Below are positions 51,390-59,885 of a DNA stretch of 64,000 nt, in pieces. The stretch lies in the NCBI RefSeq assembly GCF_019704555.1, contig NZ_AP024745.1, positions 7,510,501 through 7,574,500 of the forward strand, in the 5' to 3' direction. This DNA is from Actinoplanes sp. L3-i22. GTDB lineage: Bacteria > Actinomycetota > Actinomycetes > Mycobacteriales > Micromonosporaceae. The notes under the pieces are model-generated. The model was not told the DNA's origin. It saw only the letters and a list, made by a program, of their open reading frames with translations, and ran no database searches. A program made the translations under genes and the position numbers. Positions within the stretch are counted from its first letter, which is position 1. Each line of letters starts with the position of its first letter.

Positions 51390-52030
51390 CGCCGGGTGAA
51401 GGTCAGGTGGGTGACGCCGCTCGGGGTGGTCACCGCCTCGACCGTGAACCGCTCCTCGAGGCTCTCCAGGCCGTCCCACAGCCGCACGCCCCGGCCCAGC
51501 ACGATCGGCACCAGCACCACGTGCAGGTGGTCGACCAGGTCGGCGTCGAGGAACTGGCGGACCGTGCTCGGGCCGCCGCCGATCCGCACGTCCAGGCCGC
51601 CGGCCGCCGCCCGCGCCGCGGCGAGCGCCTCGGCCGGGCTCGCGTCGAGGAAGTGGAAGGAGTTGCCGCCCGCCAGCGTCAGCGCCGGCCGCGGGTGATG
51701 GGTCAGCACGAAGACCGGGGTGTGGAACGGCGGGTTGTCCCCCCACCAGCCCTGCCACGTCTCGTCCGCCCACGCGCCGCGCTGCGGCCCGAACTTGTTG
51801 CGCCCCATGATCTCGGCGCCGATGCCCGGCCCCCACGCGGCGGCGAACGCGTTGTCGACGCCCTCGCTCCCGCCGTCCTTGCCGTTCATCGACCGGAACG
51901 CGCGGGTCTCGAAGAACCACTCCATGAGCCGCACGCCCGCGTGCCCGAACGGCGCTTCCAGGCTCTGCCCCTCCCCGGTGGCGAAGCCGTCCAGCGAGAC
52001 CGCGAGGTTGTGCACCCGTACCTTCGACAT
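51386..52030 (-). CDS. Dihydrofolate reductase/RibD C-terminal family reductase
   Basis: The 214-residue product has VRVHNLAVSLDGFATGEGQS, IGAEIMGRNKFGPQRG, VFVLTHHPRPALTLAGGNSF, DVRIGGGPSTVRQFLDADLV and VPIVLGRGVRLWDGL. This is a second member of the NADPH-binding DHFR/RibD-C fold in the window, clearly diverged from the one at 7720-8301. The substrate is unknown. It is convergent with the SCO6745-family gene, with overlapping stop codons, and divergent from the MFS gene, whose operators lie in the shared gap. Confidence 0.88.
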   Translation of the reverse strand: MSKVRVHNLAVSLDGFATGEGQSLEAPFGHAGVRLMEWFFETRAFRSMNGKDGGSEGVDNAFAAAWGPGIGAEIMGRNKFGPQRGAWADETWQGWWGDNPPFHTPVFVLTHHPRPALTLAGGNSFHFLDASPAEALAAARAAAGGLDVRIGGGPSTVRQFLDADLVDHLHVVLVPIVLGRGVRLWDGLESLEERFTVEAVTTPSGVTHLTFTRR

Positions 52031-52087
52031 GGCCCCACCCTAGATCCAGGGCCGCACCTCCGTGTGAGGCAAGACACCAACCATTCA

Positions 52088-52128
52088 TATGTACGGGCGT
52101 ACATACCGCTTGTGTACGCTCGTACGCA
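52088..52128. promoter_or_regulatory. Twin GTACG-NN-CGTAC operators upstream of the MFS gene
   Basis: TATGTACGGGCGTACATA at 52088-52105 has perfect 8-base arms. TGTGTACGCTCGTACGCA at 52111-52128 has the same core with one mismatch. The centres are 23 bases apart, and the right site reaches the first base of the MFS start codon. They resemble TetR-family sites. No such regulator is encoded next to them. Confidence 0.7.
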
Positions 52129-53354
52129 TGAGCTCCCAGACCCACCCCGCACCGGATCGCGCCGCCCGCCGCGCGCGTCTCGCGGTGGCCGCGATGTTCT
52201 TCACCAACGGGGCGCTGTTCGCGAACCTGATCCCCCGCTATCCGCAGATCAAGGCCGACCTGGGACTCAGCAACGCCGCCTACGGCCTGTCCGTCGCCGC
52301 GTTCCCGACCGGGGCGATCGTCGCCGGGATGGCCGCGGGCCTGCTGATCCGCCGGTTCAGCTCGGCCCGGGTCGCCGTCGCCGGGACCGTGCTGACCGGC
52401 GCCGGCGTCCTGGCCGCCGGCCTGGCCCCGGTCGCCGCGCTGTTCGCGCTCGCGCTGTTCCTGGCCGGCGCGATGGACGCGATCACCGACGTGGCGCAGA
52501 ACGCGCACGGCCTGCGGGTGCAGCGCCGCTACGGCCGCTCGATCATCAACTCGTTCCACGCGATCTGGTCGATCGGCGCGGTCACCGGCGGCGCGATGGC
52601 GGCCGGCGCGATCGCCCTGGACCTGCCCCTCGGCGTACATCTCGGGGTTTCCGGTCTGCTGTTCGTGATCGTCGCCCTGGCCGCGCTGCGGCTCGCGCTG
52701 CCCGGCCCGGACACCGAGCCGGTCGAGGAGCAGGTCGCCGGCGAGCGTCCGGCGAGCCGGGCCGGCGCCCGGATCTGGCTGACGATCGGCGCGCTCGTGG
52801 TGATCGCGATCGGCGGCGCCCTGGTCGAGGACGCCGGCAGCTCCTGGGCCGCGCTGTACCTGTCCGGCTCGCTGCACTCCGCCGCCGCGGTCGCCGCCTG
52901 GGGTTACATCGCGCTGGTCGGTGCGCAGTTCGTCGGCCGGACCATCGGTGACCGGCTGGTCGACCGCTTCGGCCAGCGGACGGTGGCCCGCGCCGGCGGC
53001 GTGATCGTCGCGGCCGGCATGGGCATCGCGCTGGCCTTCCCGAGCGTGCCGGGCACGATCCTCGGGTTCGCCGCCGCCGGTTTCGGGGTCGCCACGCTGG
53101 TGCCCGCCGCGATGCACGAGGCCGACGAGCTGCCCGGCCTCAAGCCCGGCACCGGCCTGACCGTGGTCTCCTGGCTGATGCGGCTGGGTTTCCTGCTCTC
53201 GCCGCCGGTGGTCGGCGCGGTCGCCGACCACAGCGGACTGCGCGCCGGCCTGCTGGTCGTGCCGATCGCCGGCCTGCTCGTGATCGCCCTGGCCGGCGTC
53301 CTGCAGCCGCGCCGAAAGACGACAGAGACGCCCGCGGTGCTGGTCGCCTCCTGA
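52128..53354 (+). CDS. MFS transporter
   Basis: The 408-residue product has twelve hydrophobic helices and the fucose-permease/YbjJ-like MFS pattern: FTNGALFANLIPRYPQIKAD, GLSNAAYGLSVAAFPTGAIV, RYGRSIINSFHAIWSIGAVT and GRTIGDRLVDRFGQRTVARA. It is an inner-membrane exporter or sugar-type transporter; the substrate is unknown. ATG 52128 follows the twin operators directly, so repression would block both promoter and start region. A few upstream in-frame residues over the operators are not expected to be translated. Confidence 0.9.
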   Translation: MSSQTHPAPDRAARRARLAVAAMFFTNGALFANLIPRYPQIKADLGLSNAAYGLSVAAFPTGAIVAGMAAGLLIRRFSSARVAVAGTVLTGAGVLAAGLAPVAALFALALFLAGAMDAITDVAQNAHGLRVQRRYGRSIINSFHAIWSIGAVTGGAMAAGAIALDLPLGVHLGVSGLLFVIVALAALRLALPGPDTEPVEEQVAGERPASRAGARIWLTIGALVVIAIGGALVEDAGSSWAALYLSGSLHSAAAVAAWGYIALVGAQFVGRTIGDRLVDRFGQRTVARAGGVIVAAGMGIALAFPSVPGTILGFAAAGFGVATLVPAAMHEADELPGLKPGTGLTVVSWLMRLGFLLSPPVVGAVADHSGLRAGLLVVPIAGLLVIALAGVLQPRRKTTETPAVLVAS

Positions 53355-53398
53355 ACGGGCCGGGCACCGCGCCATCGGGCATATAAGTGCTGCTTGAC

Positions 53399-53414
53399 AT
53401 TCATGGTCATGAAT
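53399..53414. promoter_or_regulatory. Palindrome in the promoter region of the Liv operon
   Basis: ATTCATGGTCATGAAT (7-base arms) lies about 78 bases before the Liv binding-protein gene and overlaps a TTGACA -35-like box at 53394-53399. It is a plausible operator for nutrient control of the operon. The -10 element is not clear. Confidence 0.45.
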
Positions 53415-53491
53415 CGTCAAAGTGACCTGGAAACCACATCTGAGCCGCCCCGTCCAGGTCCGATGCACTACGTGTTCGGAAAGGAATCGCG

Positions 53492-54763
53492 GTGCCCCCC
53501 TTCTCCGCTCACCGTCTTCCGCTGGCCCTCGGCCTGACCGCCGTCCTGCTCACCGGCTGCGTTCCGAGCCGCGACACCAACCACGACAACAATTCCTCCG
53601 GTACGGTCGACAAGATCGTCATCGGTTCGACGCTGCCGCTCACCGGCACCGAGTCGAAGACCGGCGCCCGCTTCAAGCAGGGCTTCGACCTGGCCTTCGA
53701 GCTGGCGAACGCGGACGGCGGCATCGACCTGGGCGGTAAGAAGGTGCCGGTCGAGCTCAAGCTGCTCGACGACACCACCGACCAGGCCAAAGCGGTCAAT
53801 CTCGCGCAGCGACTGATCACCCAGGACAAGGTGAACGCGTTCCTGGGCACCTACTCGACGTCGCTGGTCGAGGCGCAGAGCACGGTCGCCGAGCAGAACA
53901 AGATTCCGTACGTGACCGGCGGCGGTGCCGCGACCTCGATCTATGCCAAGGGCTACCAGTGGGTCTTCGGCACCCTGGCGCCGGTGGCCAACCTGGCCGG
54001 CGCCGAGATGAGTTGGATCGACACACAGCAGGCCGCCGGCAGCCTGCCCAAGCCCGCTAAGCTCGCCATCGTCTGGGAGAACTCCTCGCACGGGCAGGAC
54101 TTCCGCAAGGGCATCAAGGACTTCGTGGCCGCGCACAGCGCCGGCTACCAGATCGTCACCGACGAGTCGTTCGCCCTGGACGGCAAGGACTTCTCGGCGA
54201 TCCTGAGCAAGGTCCGCACCGCGAGCCCGGACCTGTTCATGGTCGACGCGCACCTGCCGGACTTCATCACCATGCAGCGGCAGTACCTGAGCTCCGGGAT
54301 GTGCAACAAGGTCATCACGTACGGGGCGCGGGGCACCGAGTCCGACGCCAAGGCCGCGCTCGGTCAGGCCGGCGTCAACTACATCCTGTCCGCGGTCTGG
54401 TGGAACAAGCAGCTGGGCAACGCCGGGCTCAACAAGGAGTTCGTCGAGAAGTACAAGGCCAAGTACGGCGCCGACCCGGAGTGGTACCAGGCGTTGGGCT
54501 ACGAGGCGGCCCGCTCGCTGTTCACCGCGATCGGCCAGGCCGGCTCGGTCGACAAGGAGCAGATCCGGCAGAAACTGTCCGCGCTGGACATGGACTCGAT
54601 CCTGCCCGGCGGCAAGCTCAGCTACCCGGCGGCCAAGGGCGGCCAGGCCGACTACCCGTTCGTGGTGCAGCAGAACCTGCCGGACGGGACGTCCCCGATC
54701 ATCTACCCGGCGCAGGTCGCGACCGGCAAGGGCGTCGCTCCGAATCCGAACTGCAAGGGCTGA
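53492..54763 (+). CDS. Branched-chain amino-acid-type ABC transporter substrate-binding lipoprotein
   Basis: The 423-residue lipoprotein has a signal peptide ending in the lipobox LLTGC at about 23 and a linker rich in Asn/Asp. The body is the periplasmic-binding-protein type I (Peripla_BP_6/LivJ) fold: IVIGSTLPLTGTESKTGARF, QGFDLAFELANADGGIDLGG and KLLDDTTDQAKAVNLAQRLI, then FLGTYSTSLVEAQSTVAEQN. It should bind amino acids, amides or urea-type compounds; the precise ligand is unclear. GTG 53492 follows GGAAAGGAA. It is the first of five genes of the importer. Confidence 0.92.
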   Translation: MPPFSAHRLPLALGLTAVLLTGCVPSRDTNHDNNSSGTVDKIVIGSTLPLTGTESKTGARFKQGFDLAFELANADGGIDLGGKKVPVELKLLDDTTDQAKAVNLAQRLITQDKVNAFLGTYSTSLVEAQSTVAEQNKIPYVTGGGAATSIYAKGYQWVFGTLAPVANLAGAEMSWIDTQQAAGSLPKPAKLAIVWENSSHGQDFRKGIKDFVAAHSAGYQIVTDESFALDGKDFSAILSKVRTASPDLFMVDAHLPDFITMQRQYLSSGMCNKVITYGARGTESDAKAALGQAGVNYILSAVWWNKQLGNAGLNKEFVEKYKAKYGADPEWYQALGYEAARSLFTAIGQAGSVDKEQIRQKLSALDMDSILPGGKLSYPAAKGGQADYPFVVQQNLPDGTSPIIYPAQVATGKGVAPNPNCKG

Positions 54764-54769
54764 CCGGGC

Positions 54770-55645
54770 ATGGGCGAAGTCGTCGTCCTGGCGATCTCCG
54801 CGGTGCTGCTCGCCGGGTTCTACGCGGCCATGGCGTACGGCCTGGGTCTGATCTACGGGGTGCTGCGGATCGTGAACCTGGCCCACGGCGGCATCATCAT
54901 GGCCTCGGCGTACCTGACCTGGCAGCTGTTCGACCGGCTGGGCCTCGACCCGTTCCTGGCCATTCCGCTCGCGCTGGTGGTGTTCTTCGGCGTCGGCGCC
55001 GGCATCTACCTGGGCCTGGTCCGGTTCCTGCCGCGCGGCCCGGCCGGGGCGGTGCCGTCGCTGCTGCTGCTGTTCGGGCTGTGGCTGGTCATCCGGAACG
55101 TGGCCTACCTGCTGTTCACCGGCAACGAGCAGGTCATCCACACCTCGTACGCGACCTCCTCGCTGCGGCTGGCCGGCGGGAGCTTCTCGGTGGCCCGGAT
55201 CGCGGTGTTCGCGGTCGCGGTGGTCGCGCTGCTCGCCCTGCACCTGCTGCTGACCCGCACCTACCTGGGGAAGGCGATCCGGGCCGTGGCGCAGAACCCG
55301 GACAGCTGCACGCTGGCCGGCGTCAACGTGGAGCGGATCTACGTGCTCACCTTCGGGCTGGGCACCGCGCTGGCCGGCCTGGCCGGGGTGCTGGCGTCGA
55401 CGCTGTTCGCCTTCACCCCGTCGTTCGGCGCGAGTGAGCTGCTCAAGAGCTTCGTCATCATCGTGCTGGGCGGGCTCGGCAGCATCGTCGGGATCGCGCT
55501 GGGCGCCCTGGTGCTGGCGTTCGCCGAGGTGTTCGCGGTCTACGCCGTGCCGCCGTACCTGACCTCCGCGGTCGGGTTCGTGCTGCTCGTGCTGGTGCTG
55601 GTGCTGCGGCCGGGCGGCCTGTTCGGCCAGCGGGTCCTGCGGTGA
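54770..55645 (+). CDS. livH: Branched-chain amino-acid-type ABC permease, LivH-like
   Basis: The 291-residue permease has eight or so helices and the LivH hallmarks GLGLIYGVLRIVNLAHGGII, ASAYLTWQLFDRL, AIRAVAQNPDSCTLAGVNVE and LKSFVIIVLGGLGSIVGIAL. It starts 6 bases after the binding-protein stop and overlaps the LivM gene by 4 bases. With LivM it forms the channel for the captured amino acid or related ligand. The gene symbol reflects family and position, not proven substrate. Confidence 0.92.
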   Translation: MGEVVVLAISAVLLAGFYAAMAYGLGLIYGVLRIVNLAHGGIIMASAYLTWQLFDRLGLDPFLAIPLALVVFFGVGAGIYLGLVRFLPRGPAGAVPSLLLLFGLWLVIRNVAYLLFTGNEQVIHTSYATSSLRLAGGSFSVARIAVFAVAVVALLALHLLLTRTYLGKAIRAVAQNPDSCTLAGVNVERIYVLTFGLGTALAGLAGVLASTLFAFTPSFGASELLKSFVIIVLGGLGSIVGIALGALVLAFAEVFAVYAVPPYLTSAVGFVLLVLVLVLRPGGLFGQRVLR

Positions 55646-56628
55646 AGCCAGCCGGTCTCCCGGTGCGCTGGCCGCCGTGGCTGAGCCGCCGCGCTCTGCT
55701 CCTGTTCGGGCTGGTCATCGTGCTGCTCTACGTCGCGCCGCTGGTGCTGCCGGTCAGCGACTACACCCACGATCTGGTCGGCCTCACCTTCATGTTCATG
55801 GCGGCCGCGCTGGCCTGGAACTGGCTGGGCGGCTTCGTCGGGCAGATCAGCTTCGGGCACGCGGCGATGTTCGGCGTCGGCGGGTTCGTCGCGGCCCGGG
55901 CGATGCCCGCCCTGCACCTGCCGTTCGCCCTGGCCTGGCTGCTGGGCGGCCTGGTCGCCGGCGGCTACGCGCTGCTCTGGGGGCACCCGACGCTGCGGCT
56001 GCGCGGACCGTACTTCTCGATCGCCACGATCGGCGTCGGCGAGGCCACCCGCCTGATCGCCACCTACTGGTCGGACTTCACCGGCGGGTCCTCCGGCCTG
56101 TCCCTGCCGCTGGCCACCAACCCCACCAAATACGAGCTCTACTGGTACGGGTTGTACCTGCTCGCGGTGGCGGTGGCGATCTCCTACTGGCTGCGCCGTT
56201 CCCGGATCGGGCTGGGCCTGCAGGCCATCAAGGAGGACGTCGAGGCGGCCGGGGACCTGGGCGTCAACCCGACGCTGCACCAGGACCTGGTGCTGTTCCT
56301 GTCCGGCGCGATGGTCGGCGTCTGCGGCGGCTTCTACGCCTCCTACCAGGCCTTCATCGACCCGCAGGACATGTTCAGCTTCGACCGTTCGATCGGGCTC
56401 ATCCTGATGGCCGCGATCGGCGGCATCGGCACGATCCTCGGGCCGGTCTGGGGCGCCGTGGTCTTCGTGATCATCCAGGAGTTCCTGCTGGCCAACTACT
56501 CCGACCTGTACCTCGGGCTGTACGGCGGCCTGCTGATCCTGATCATCCTGTTCGAGCCGCTCGGGCTGACCGGGCTGGCCCGGCGGCTGCGCCGGCTGGT
56601 CCCGGCGGCGGCCCGGAGCACCACGTGA
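55642..56628 (+). CDS. livM: Branched-chain amino-acid-type ABC permease, LivM-like
   Basis: This 328-residue permease is longer than LivH, with an N-terminal helix pair, and carries LAWNWLGGFVGQISFGHAAM. It also has GPYFSIATIGVGEATRLIAT, QAIKEDVEAAGDLGVNPTLH and LIMAAIGGIGTILGPVWGAV-like segments typical of LivM. It starts at GTG inside the LivH stop and ends overlapping the LivG start (GTGA). Tight coupling supports equal production of channel halves. Confidence 0.92.
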   Translation: MKPAGLPVRWPPWLSRRALLLFGLVIVLLYVAPLVLPVSDYTHDLVGLTFMFMAAALAWNWLGGFVGQISFGHAAMFGVGGFVAARAMPALHLPFALAWLLGGLVAGGYALLWGHPTLRLRGPYFSIATIGVGEATRLIATYWSDFTGGSSGLSLPLATNPTKYELYWYGLYLLAVAVAISYWLRRSRIGLGLQAIKEDVEAAGDLGVNPTLHQDLVLFLSGAMVGVCGGFYASYQAFIDPQDMFSFDRSIGLILMAAIGGIGTILGPVWGAVVFVIIQEFLLANYSDLYLGLYGGLLILIILFEPLGLTGLARRLRRLVPAAARSTT

Positions 56629-57356
56629 GCGCGCTGCTGGTGGGCGAGTCGGTCAGCCGGCACTTCGGCGGCCTGCGCGCCGTCGACGAGGTCGACTTCC
56701 ACCTGGACGAGGGCGAGATCCTCGGTCTGATCGGACCGAACGGCGCCGGCAAGACCACCCTGTTCTCGGTCGCCGCCGGCTCGATCCGGCCGACCGGCGG
56801 CCGGGTGCTGCTCGACGGCCGGCCGGTCAGCGGCCGGGCCGCGCACCGGGCGGTGCACCACGGCATCTGCCGGACCCACCAGCTCGTCCGGCCCTTCGCC
56901 CGCCTCACCGTGCTGGAGAACGTGCTGGTCGGGCACCACTTCGGCCGGCCCGGCGGACCCCCGCGCGACCCGCGCGCGGCGGCCCTGGAGATCCTCGACC
57001 TGATCGGCCTGGGTGGGTCCGCCGACCGGCTGCCGGCCGAGCTGACGCTGGCCGGCCGCAAACGGCTGGAGGTGGCCCGGGCGCTGGCCACCGGCCCGCG
57101 CGTGCTGCTGCTCGACGAGGTGGTGGCCGGGCTCAACCCGGCCGAGGCCAACCGGTTCGTCGGCCTGATCCGGGAGATCCGCGACCGCGGCATCGCCATC
57201 ATCATGATCGAGCACGTCATGCACGCGGTGATGAGCCTGTCCGACCGGGTGGTCGTGCTGGACCACGGCCGCAAGATCGCCGAGGGCCCGCCCGGCGAGG
57301 TCGCCAACGACCCGGTCGTCATCGAGGCCTACCTCGGGAGCGGACGACATGCTTGA
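56625..57356 (+). CDS. livG: Branched-chain amino-acid-type ABC ATP-binding protein, LivG-like
   Basis: The 243-residue ATPase has Walker A GPNGAGKT (37-44), the Q-loop region ICRTHQLVRPFARLTVLENV and Walker B LLLDEVVAGLNPAE. IIMIEHVMHAVM is the H-loop of LivG. The signature reads LTLAGRKRLEVARAL in place of LSGGQ, an accepted variation in this subfamily. It overlaps LivM at its start and LivF by 8 bases at its end. It energises transport with LivF. Confidence 0.92.
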   Translation: MSALLVGESVSRHFGGLRAVDEVDFHLDEGEILGLIGPNGAGKTTLFSVAAGSIRPTGGRVLLDGRPVSGRAAHRAVHHGICRTHQLVRPFARLTVLENVLVGHHFGRPGGPPRDPRAAALEILDLIGLGGSADRLPAELTLAGRKRLEVARALATGPRVLLLDEVVAGLNPAEANRFVGLIREIRDRGIAIIMIEHVMHAVMSLSDRVVVLDHGRKIAEGPPGEVANDPVVIEAYLGSGRHA

Positions 57357-58053
57357 GGTACGGGACCTCCACGTCCACTACGGCGACGCCCAGGCCCTGT
57401 ACGGCGTCAGCCTCACCGTCGGACCGGGCGAACTGGTCACGCTGCTCGGCGCGAACGGGGCCGGCAAGACCACGACTCTGCGCGCGATCGCCGGCATCCG
57501 GCCGGTGACCCGCGGTGACCTGCTGTTCGAGGGCTCCTCGCTGCTGACGGTCCCGGCCCATCGCCGGCCAGGCATGGGCATCGCCCTGGTCCCCGAGGGC
57601 CGGGAGCTGTGGCCGCAGATGACCGTCCTGGAGAACCTGGAACTGGGCGCCTACGACCGGGGCGCCCGAGCCGTCCGGACCGTCGCCCTGGATCGTGTCT
57701 TCGACCTGTTCCCCAAGCTCAAGGACCGTTCCGGGCAGCTGGCCGGCAGCATGTCCGGCGGCGAGCAGCAGATGGTCGCGATCGGCCGGGCGCTGATGAG
57801 CCGGCCACGGCTGCTGATGATGGACGAGCCGAGCCTCGGCCTGGCCCCGATGGTGGTGGACCAGATGTTCGACATCATCCGCCGCCTGCACGCCGACGGG
57901 CTGACCATCCTGCTGGTCGAGCAGAACCTGGCCCGGGCGCTGGAGGTGGCCGACCGCGGCTACGTGGTCGAGACCGGCACGGTCTCGCTGCGCGGCACCA
58001 GCGCCGAGCTGCTCGCCGACCCGGCGGTCCGCGCCGCTTACCTCGGCATCTGA
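57349..58053 (+). CDS. livF: Branched-chain amino-acid-type ABC ATP-binding protein, LivF-like
   Basis: The 234-residue ATPase begins MLEVRDLHVHYGDAQALYGV and has Walker A GANGAGKT (34-41), LVPEGRELWPQMTVLENLEL, signature MSGGEQQMVAIGRALM, Walker B LLMMDEPSLGLAP and H-loop LLVEQN. These features define LivF. It ends the five-gene operon that begins at 53492. A strong hairpin about 240 bases downstream is the nearest candidate terminator. Confidence 0.93.
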   Translation: MLEVRDLHVHYGDAQALYGVSLTVGPGELVTLLGANGAGKTTTLRAIAGIRPVTRGDLLFEGSSLLTVPAHRRPGMGIALVPEGRELWPQMTVLENLELGAYDRGARAVRTVALDRVFDLFPKLKDRSGQLAGSMSGGEQQMVAIGRALMSRPRLLMMDEPSLGLAPMVVDQMFDIIRRLHADGLTILLVEQNLARALEVADRGYVVETGTVSLRGTSAELLADPAVRAAYLGI

Positions 58054-58578
58054 GCCCGGCCGGGCCGGATCGGCGGATAACGATCACCCGTCGCCGGCGT
58101 GATCGAATCACGATTACCGCAGGCGACGAAGGCAACCGTTCGGATCGTGAACAGATAGGTCCGACCGCCGGCCGAAGACCGAAAATGAATCCACCGATCG
58201 AGCACCCGATCAAATGCTGCGCTTGCACAGAACGCCGGTAGGTTGTTTGATGGAGATATCTTCCACGACTGAAAAGCTGAGATGATGATCGTGCTGGGCT
58301 GATGTCGCGAGCATCAGCCCAGCGTCTTCCCTTGCCCGATTTTGACCGGTTGCCGCCGGTCAGGAAATGAATCTTCACGCGGTTCTACTTGATCCCGATA
58401 GGCATCAACCTCCCCGATCTTCATCAGGCGCGCGCGACATTTTATTGGGATACCATAATTGTCACCCAGGATCAAGTCAATTGCCAAGAGTCCTATACCA
58501 AGATATCTTCATCGCACGTAACTGCCATATAGCTAATTGCCAACTGGCGCTACACCGCACCACCAGAGGGGGCATCGC
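58054..58578. other. Intergenic region, mostly A/T-richer, with one hairpin
   Basis: About 520 bases between the Liv operon and the XRE gene contain no convincing gene. An 18-codon open frame near 58184-58240 with CCAC is too short to support. The stretch from about 58250 to 58560 is clearly richer in A and T than its surroundings and must hold the promoter of the XRE gene. A hairpin at 58293-58323 is listed separately. Confidence 0.45.
58293..58323. terminator. 12-bp perfect stem-loop, probable terminator
   Basis: GCTGGGCTGATG and CATCAGCCCAGC form a perfect 12-bp stem with the 7-base loop TCGCGAG. GTCTTCCCTTGCC follows on the plus strand. It lies 240 bases after the LivF stop and 255 bases before the XRE gene. 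It could end the Liv transcript or an unannotated short RNA. Confidence 0.7.
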
Positions 58579-59439
58579 ATGCCCACACCGCTCGGCCCGA
58601 CCGTGCGCCGCCGGCAGGTCGGCAGCGCGCTCCGGCACTACCGAACCGAGGCCGGCCTGAGCGTTCAGGACGTGGCTGAACTCCTGCTCTGCTCCCCCGC
58701 CAAGATCAGCCGAATCGAGACCGCGCAGCGGAATCCCACGCTCCGCGACGTCCGCGACCTGTTGCGGATCTTCGGCGTGACCGACGCGCGGGTTCATGAC
58801 CGGCTGATGTCCATGACCCGCGAGAGCCGGGACCGCGGCTGGTGGCAAACGCTCAATCTGCCGCCCGGGTTCGAGGTCCTGATCGGCATGGAGCGCGCGG
58901 CCACGCACATCAAGGAATTCGAGATCATGGCCATTCCGGGGCTGCTGCAGACGCGTGAATACGCGACCGAGATAACGTTCCCGGTGAATCCGGACGAGCG
59001 CCAATCAAGGGTGGACGTGAGAATGCGGCGGCAGCAGGTTCTCAAAGAATCGGCGCCGCGATTCACGGTAATTCTCGACGAGGCGGCCATACATCGGCTC
59101 GTGGGCGGGGCCGAGATTTTCAAGAAGCAGCTGGATCATCTGATCCACATGATCGACTCCGAGGCGCTGGAGCTGTTCATCATCCCGTTCAGCGCCGGCG
59201 TCCACGCCGGGATGCTGAATGGTTTCACTCTTCTTGAATTCGGTCCGCGGATGACCAACAACGCCGAGCCGGACATCGATCCGGTGGTCTACATCGAATA
59301 TCATCAGACCGATACGATGTCGTTCGACGAAACCGCGGTCGTGGACGAGTACACCCGGACCTTCACCACCCTGCGGAACAGCGCCCACTCGCAGCGCGCC
59401 TCGCGGGGCCTGATCCTGTCCGCGATTGAAACGTCTTAA
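58579..59439 (+). CDS. XRE-family regulator with DUF5753 domain, partner of DUF397
   Basis: The 286-residue product has an N-terminal helix-turn-helix (LRHYRTEAGLSVQDVAELLL, CSPAKISRIETAQRNPTLRD). The DUF5753 domain follows: MERAATHIKEFEIMAIPGLL, QTREYATEI, RRQQVLKESAPRFTVILDEA, then FIIPFSAGVHAGMLNGFTLL. This is the WhiJ-like regulator type of actinobacteria, which normally acts with a small DUF397 protein; such a gene follows within 100 bases. ATG 58579 has GAGGGGG upstream. The gene and its leader are less G/C-rich than its neighbours. Confidence 0.92.
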   Translation: MPTPLGPTVRRRQVGSALRHYRTEAGLSVQDVAELLLCSPAKISRIETAQRNPTLRDVRDLLRIFGVTDARVHDRLMSMTRESRDRGWWQTLNLPPGFEVLIGMERAATHIKEFEIMAIPGLLQTREYATEITFPVNPDERQSRVDVRMRRQQVLKESAPRFTVILDEAAIHRLVGGAEIFKKQLDHLIHMIDSEALELFIIPFSAGVHAGMLNGFTLLEFGPRMTNNAEPDIDPVVYIEYHQTDTMSFDETAVVDEYTRTFTTLRNSAHSQRASRGLILSAIETS

Positions 59440-59534
59440 ACCACGCGGTTCACCTTTTCGAGTGGTTCTGGGGCCAAACGGACACGCCGCGTGTTTAGAC
59501 TCCGTTGTCCCGGCACCGGAGAGAGGGAACTGAC

Positions 59535-59753
59535 GTGCAGCACTCCTCACGGCAGAACGCCGAGCAGTGGATCACCTCAAGCGCCTGCACCCAGAACAAC
59601 TGCGTACAGGTGGCGGCCTTCGGCATCGACACGGTCGCCGTGCGGGACTCGAAGGACCCGGACGGCGCGATCCTCAGCTATACCACCGACGAGTGGCGCG
59701 ATTTCATCATCGGCGCGAAGCGCGGCGAATTCGACTTCCTGTTCGAAGGTTGA
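59535..59753 (+). CDS. DUF397 domain protein
   Basis: This 72-residue protein has the DUF397 pattern: WITSSACTQNNCVQVAAFGI, TVAVRDSKDPDGAILSYT, DEWRDFIIGAKRGEFDF. The W...S.CS...C.EVA core and VRDSKDPDG are diagnostic. Members are small partners that modulate XRE/WhiJ-type regulators, and the cognate regulator gene is just upstream. GTG 59535 with GAGAGGGAAC before it is the start; codons upstream in this frame are not conserved. Confidence 0.9.
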   Translation: MQHSSRQNAEQWITSSACTQNNCVQVAAFGIDTVAVRDSKDPDGAILSYTTDEWRDFIIGAKRGEFDFLFEG

Positions 59754-59885
59754 TGCGGTAGCCACCCGGCGCTGAAAACAAAGCCCGCGCACACCGGGCG
59801 CGGCGTCGGCATTCCGGTGCTCCTGGGACCGGTCGCGACCTGCCCGGCCGCCCGGCCCCGCCGGCCGCGATCCCGCTGCGCCCGA

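Noticed and set aside
50397..53468. 1023-codon minus-strand frame spanning three genes
   Set aside because: Low-complexity Gly/Arg/Asp shadow. The real minus-strand gene in this interval is the DHFR-like one in another frame.
58184..58240. 18-codon frame MNPPIEHPIKCCACTERR as a leader peptide
   Set aside because: Too short, no ribosome site, and no attenuator-like structure directly linked to it.
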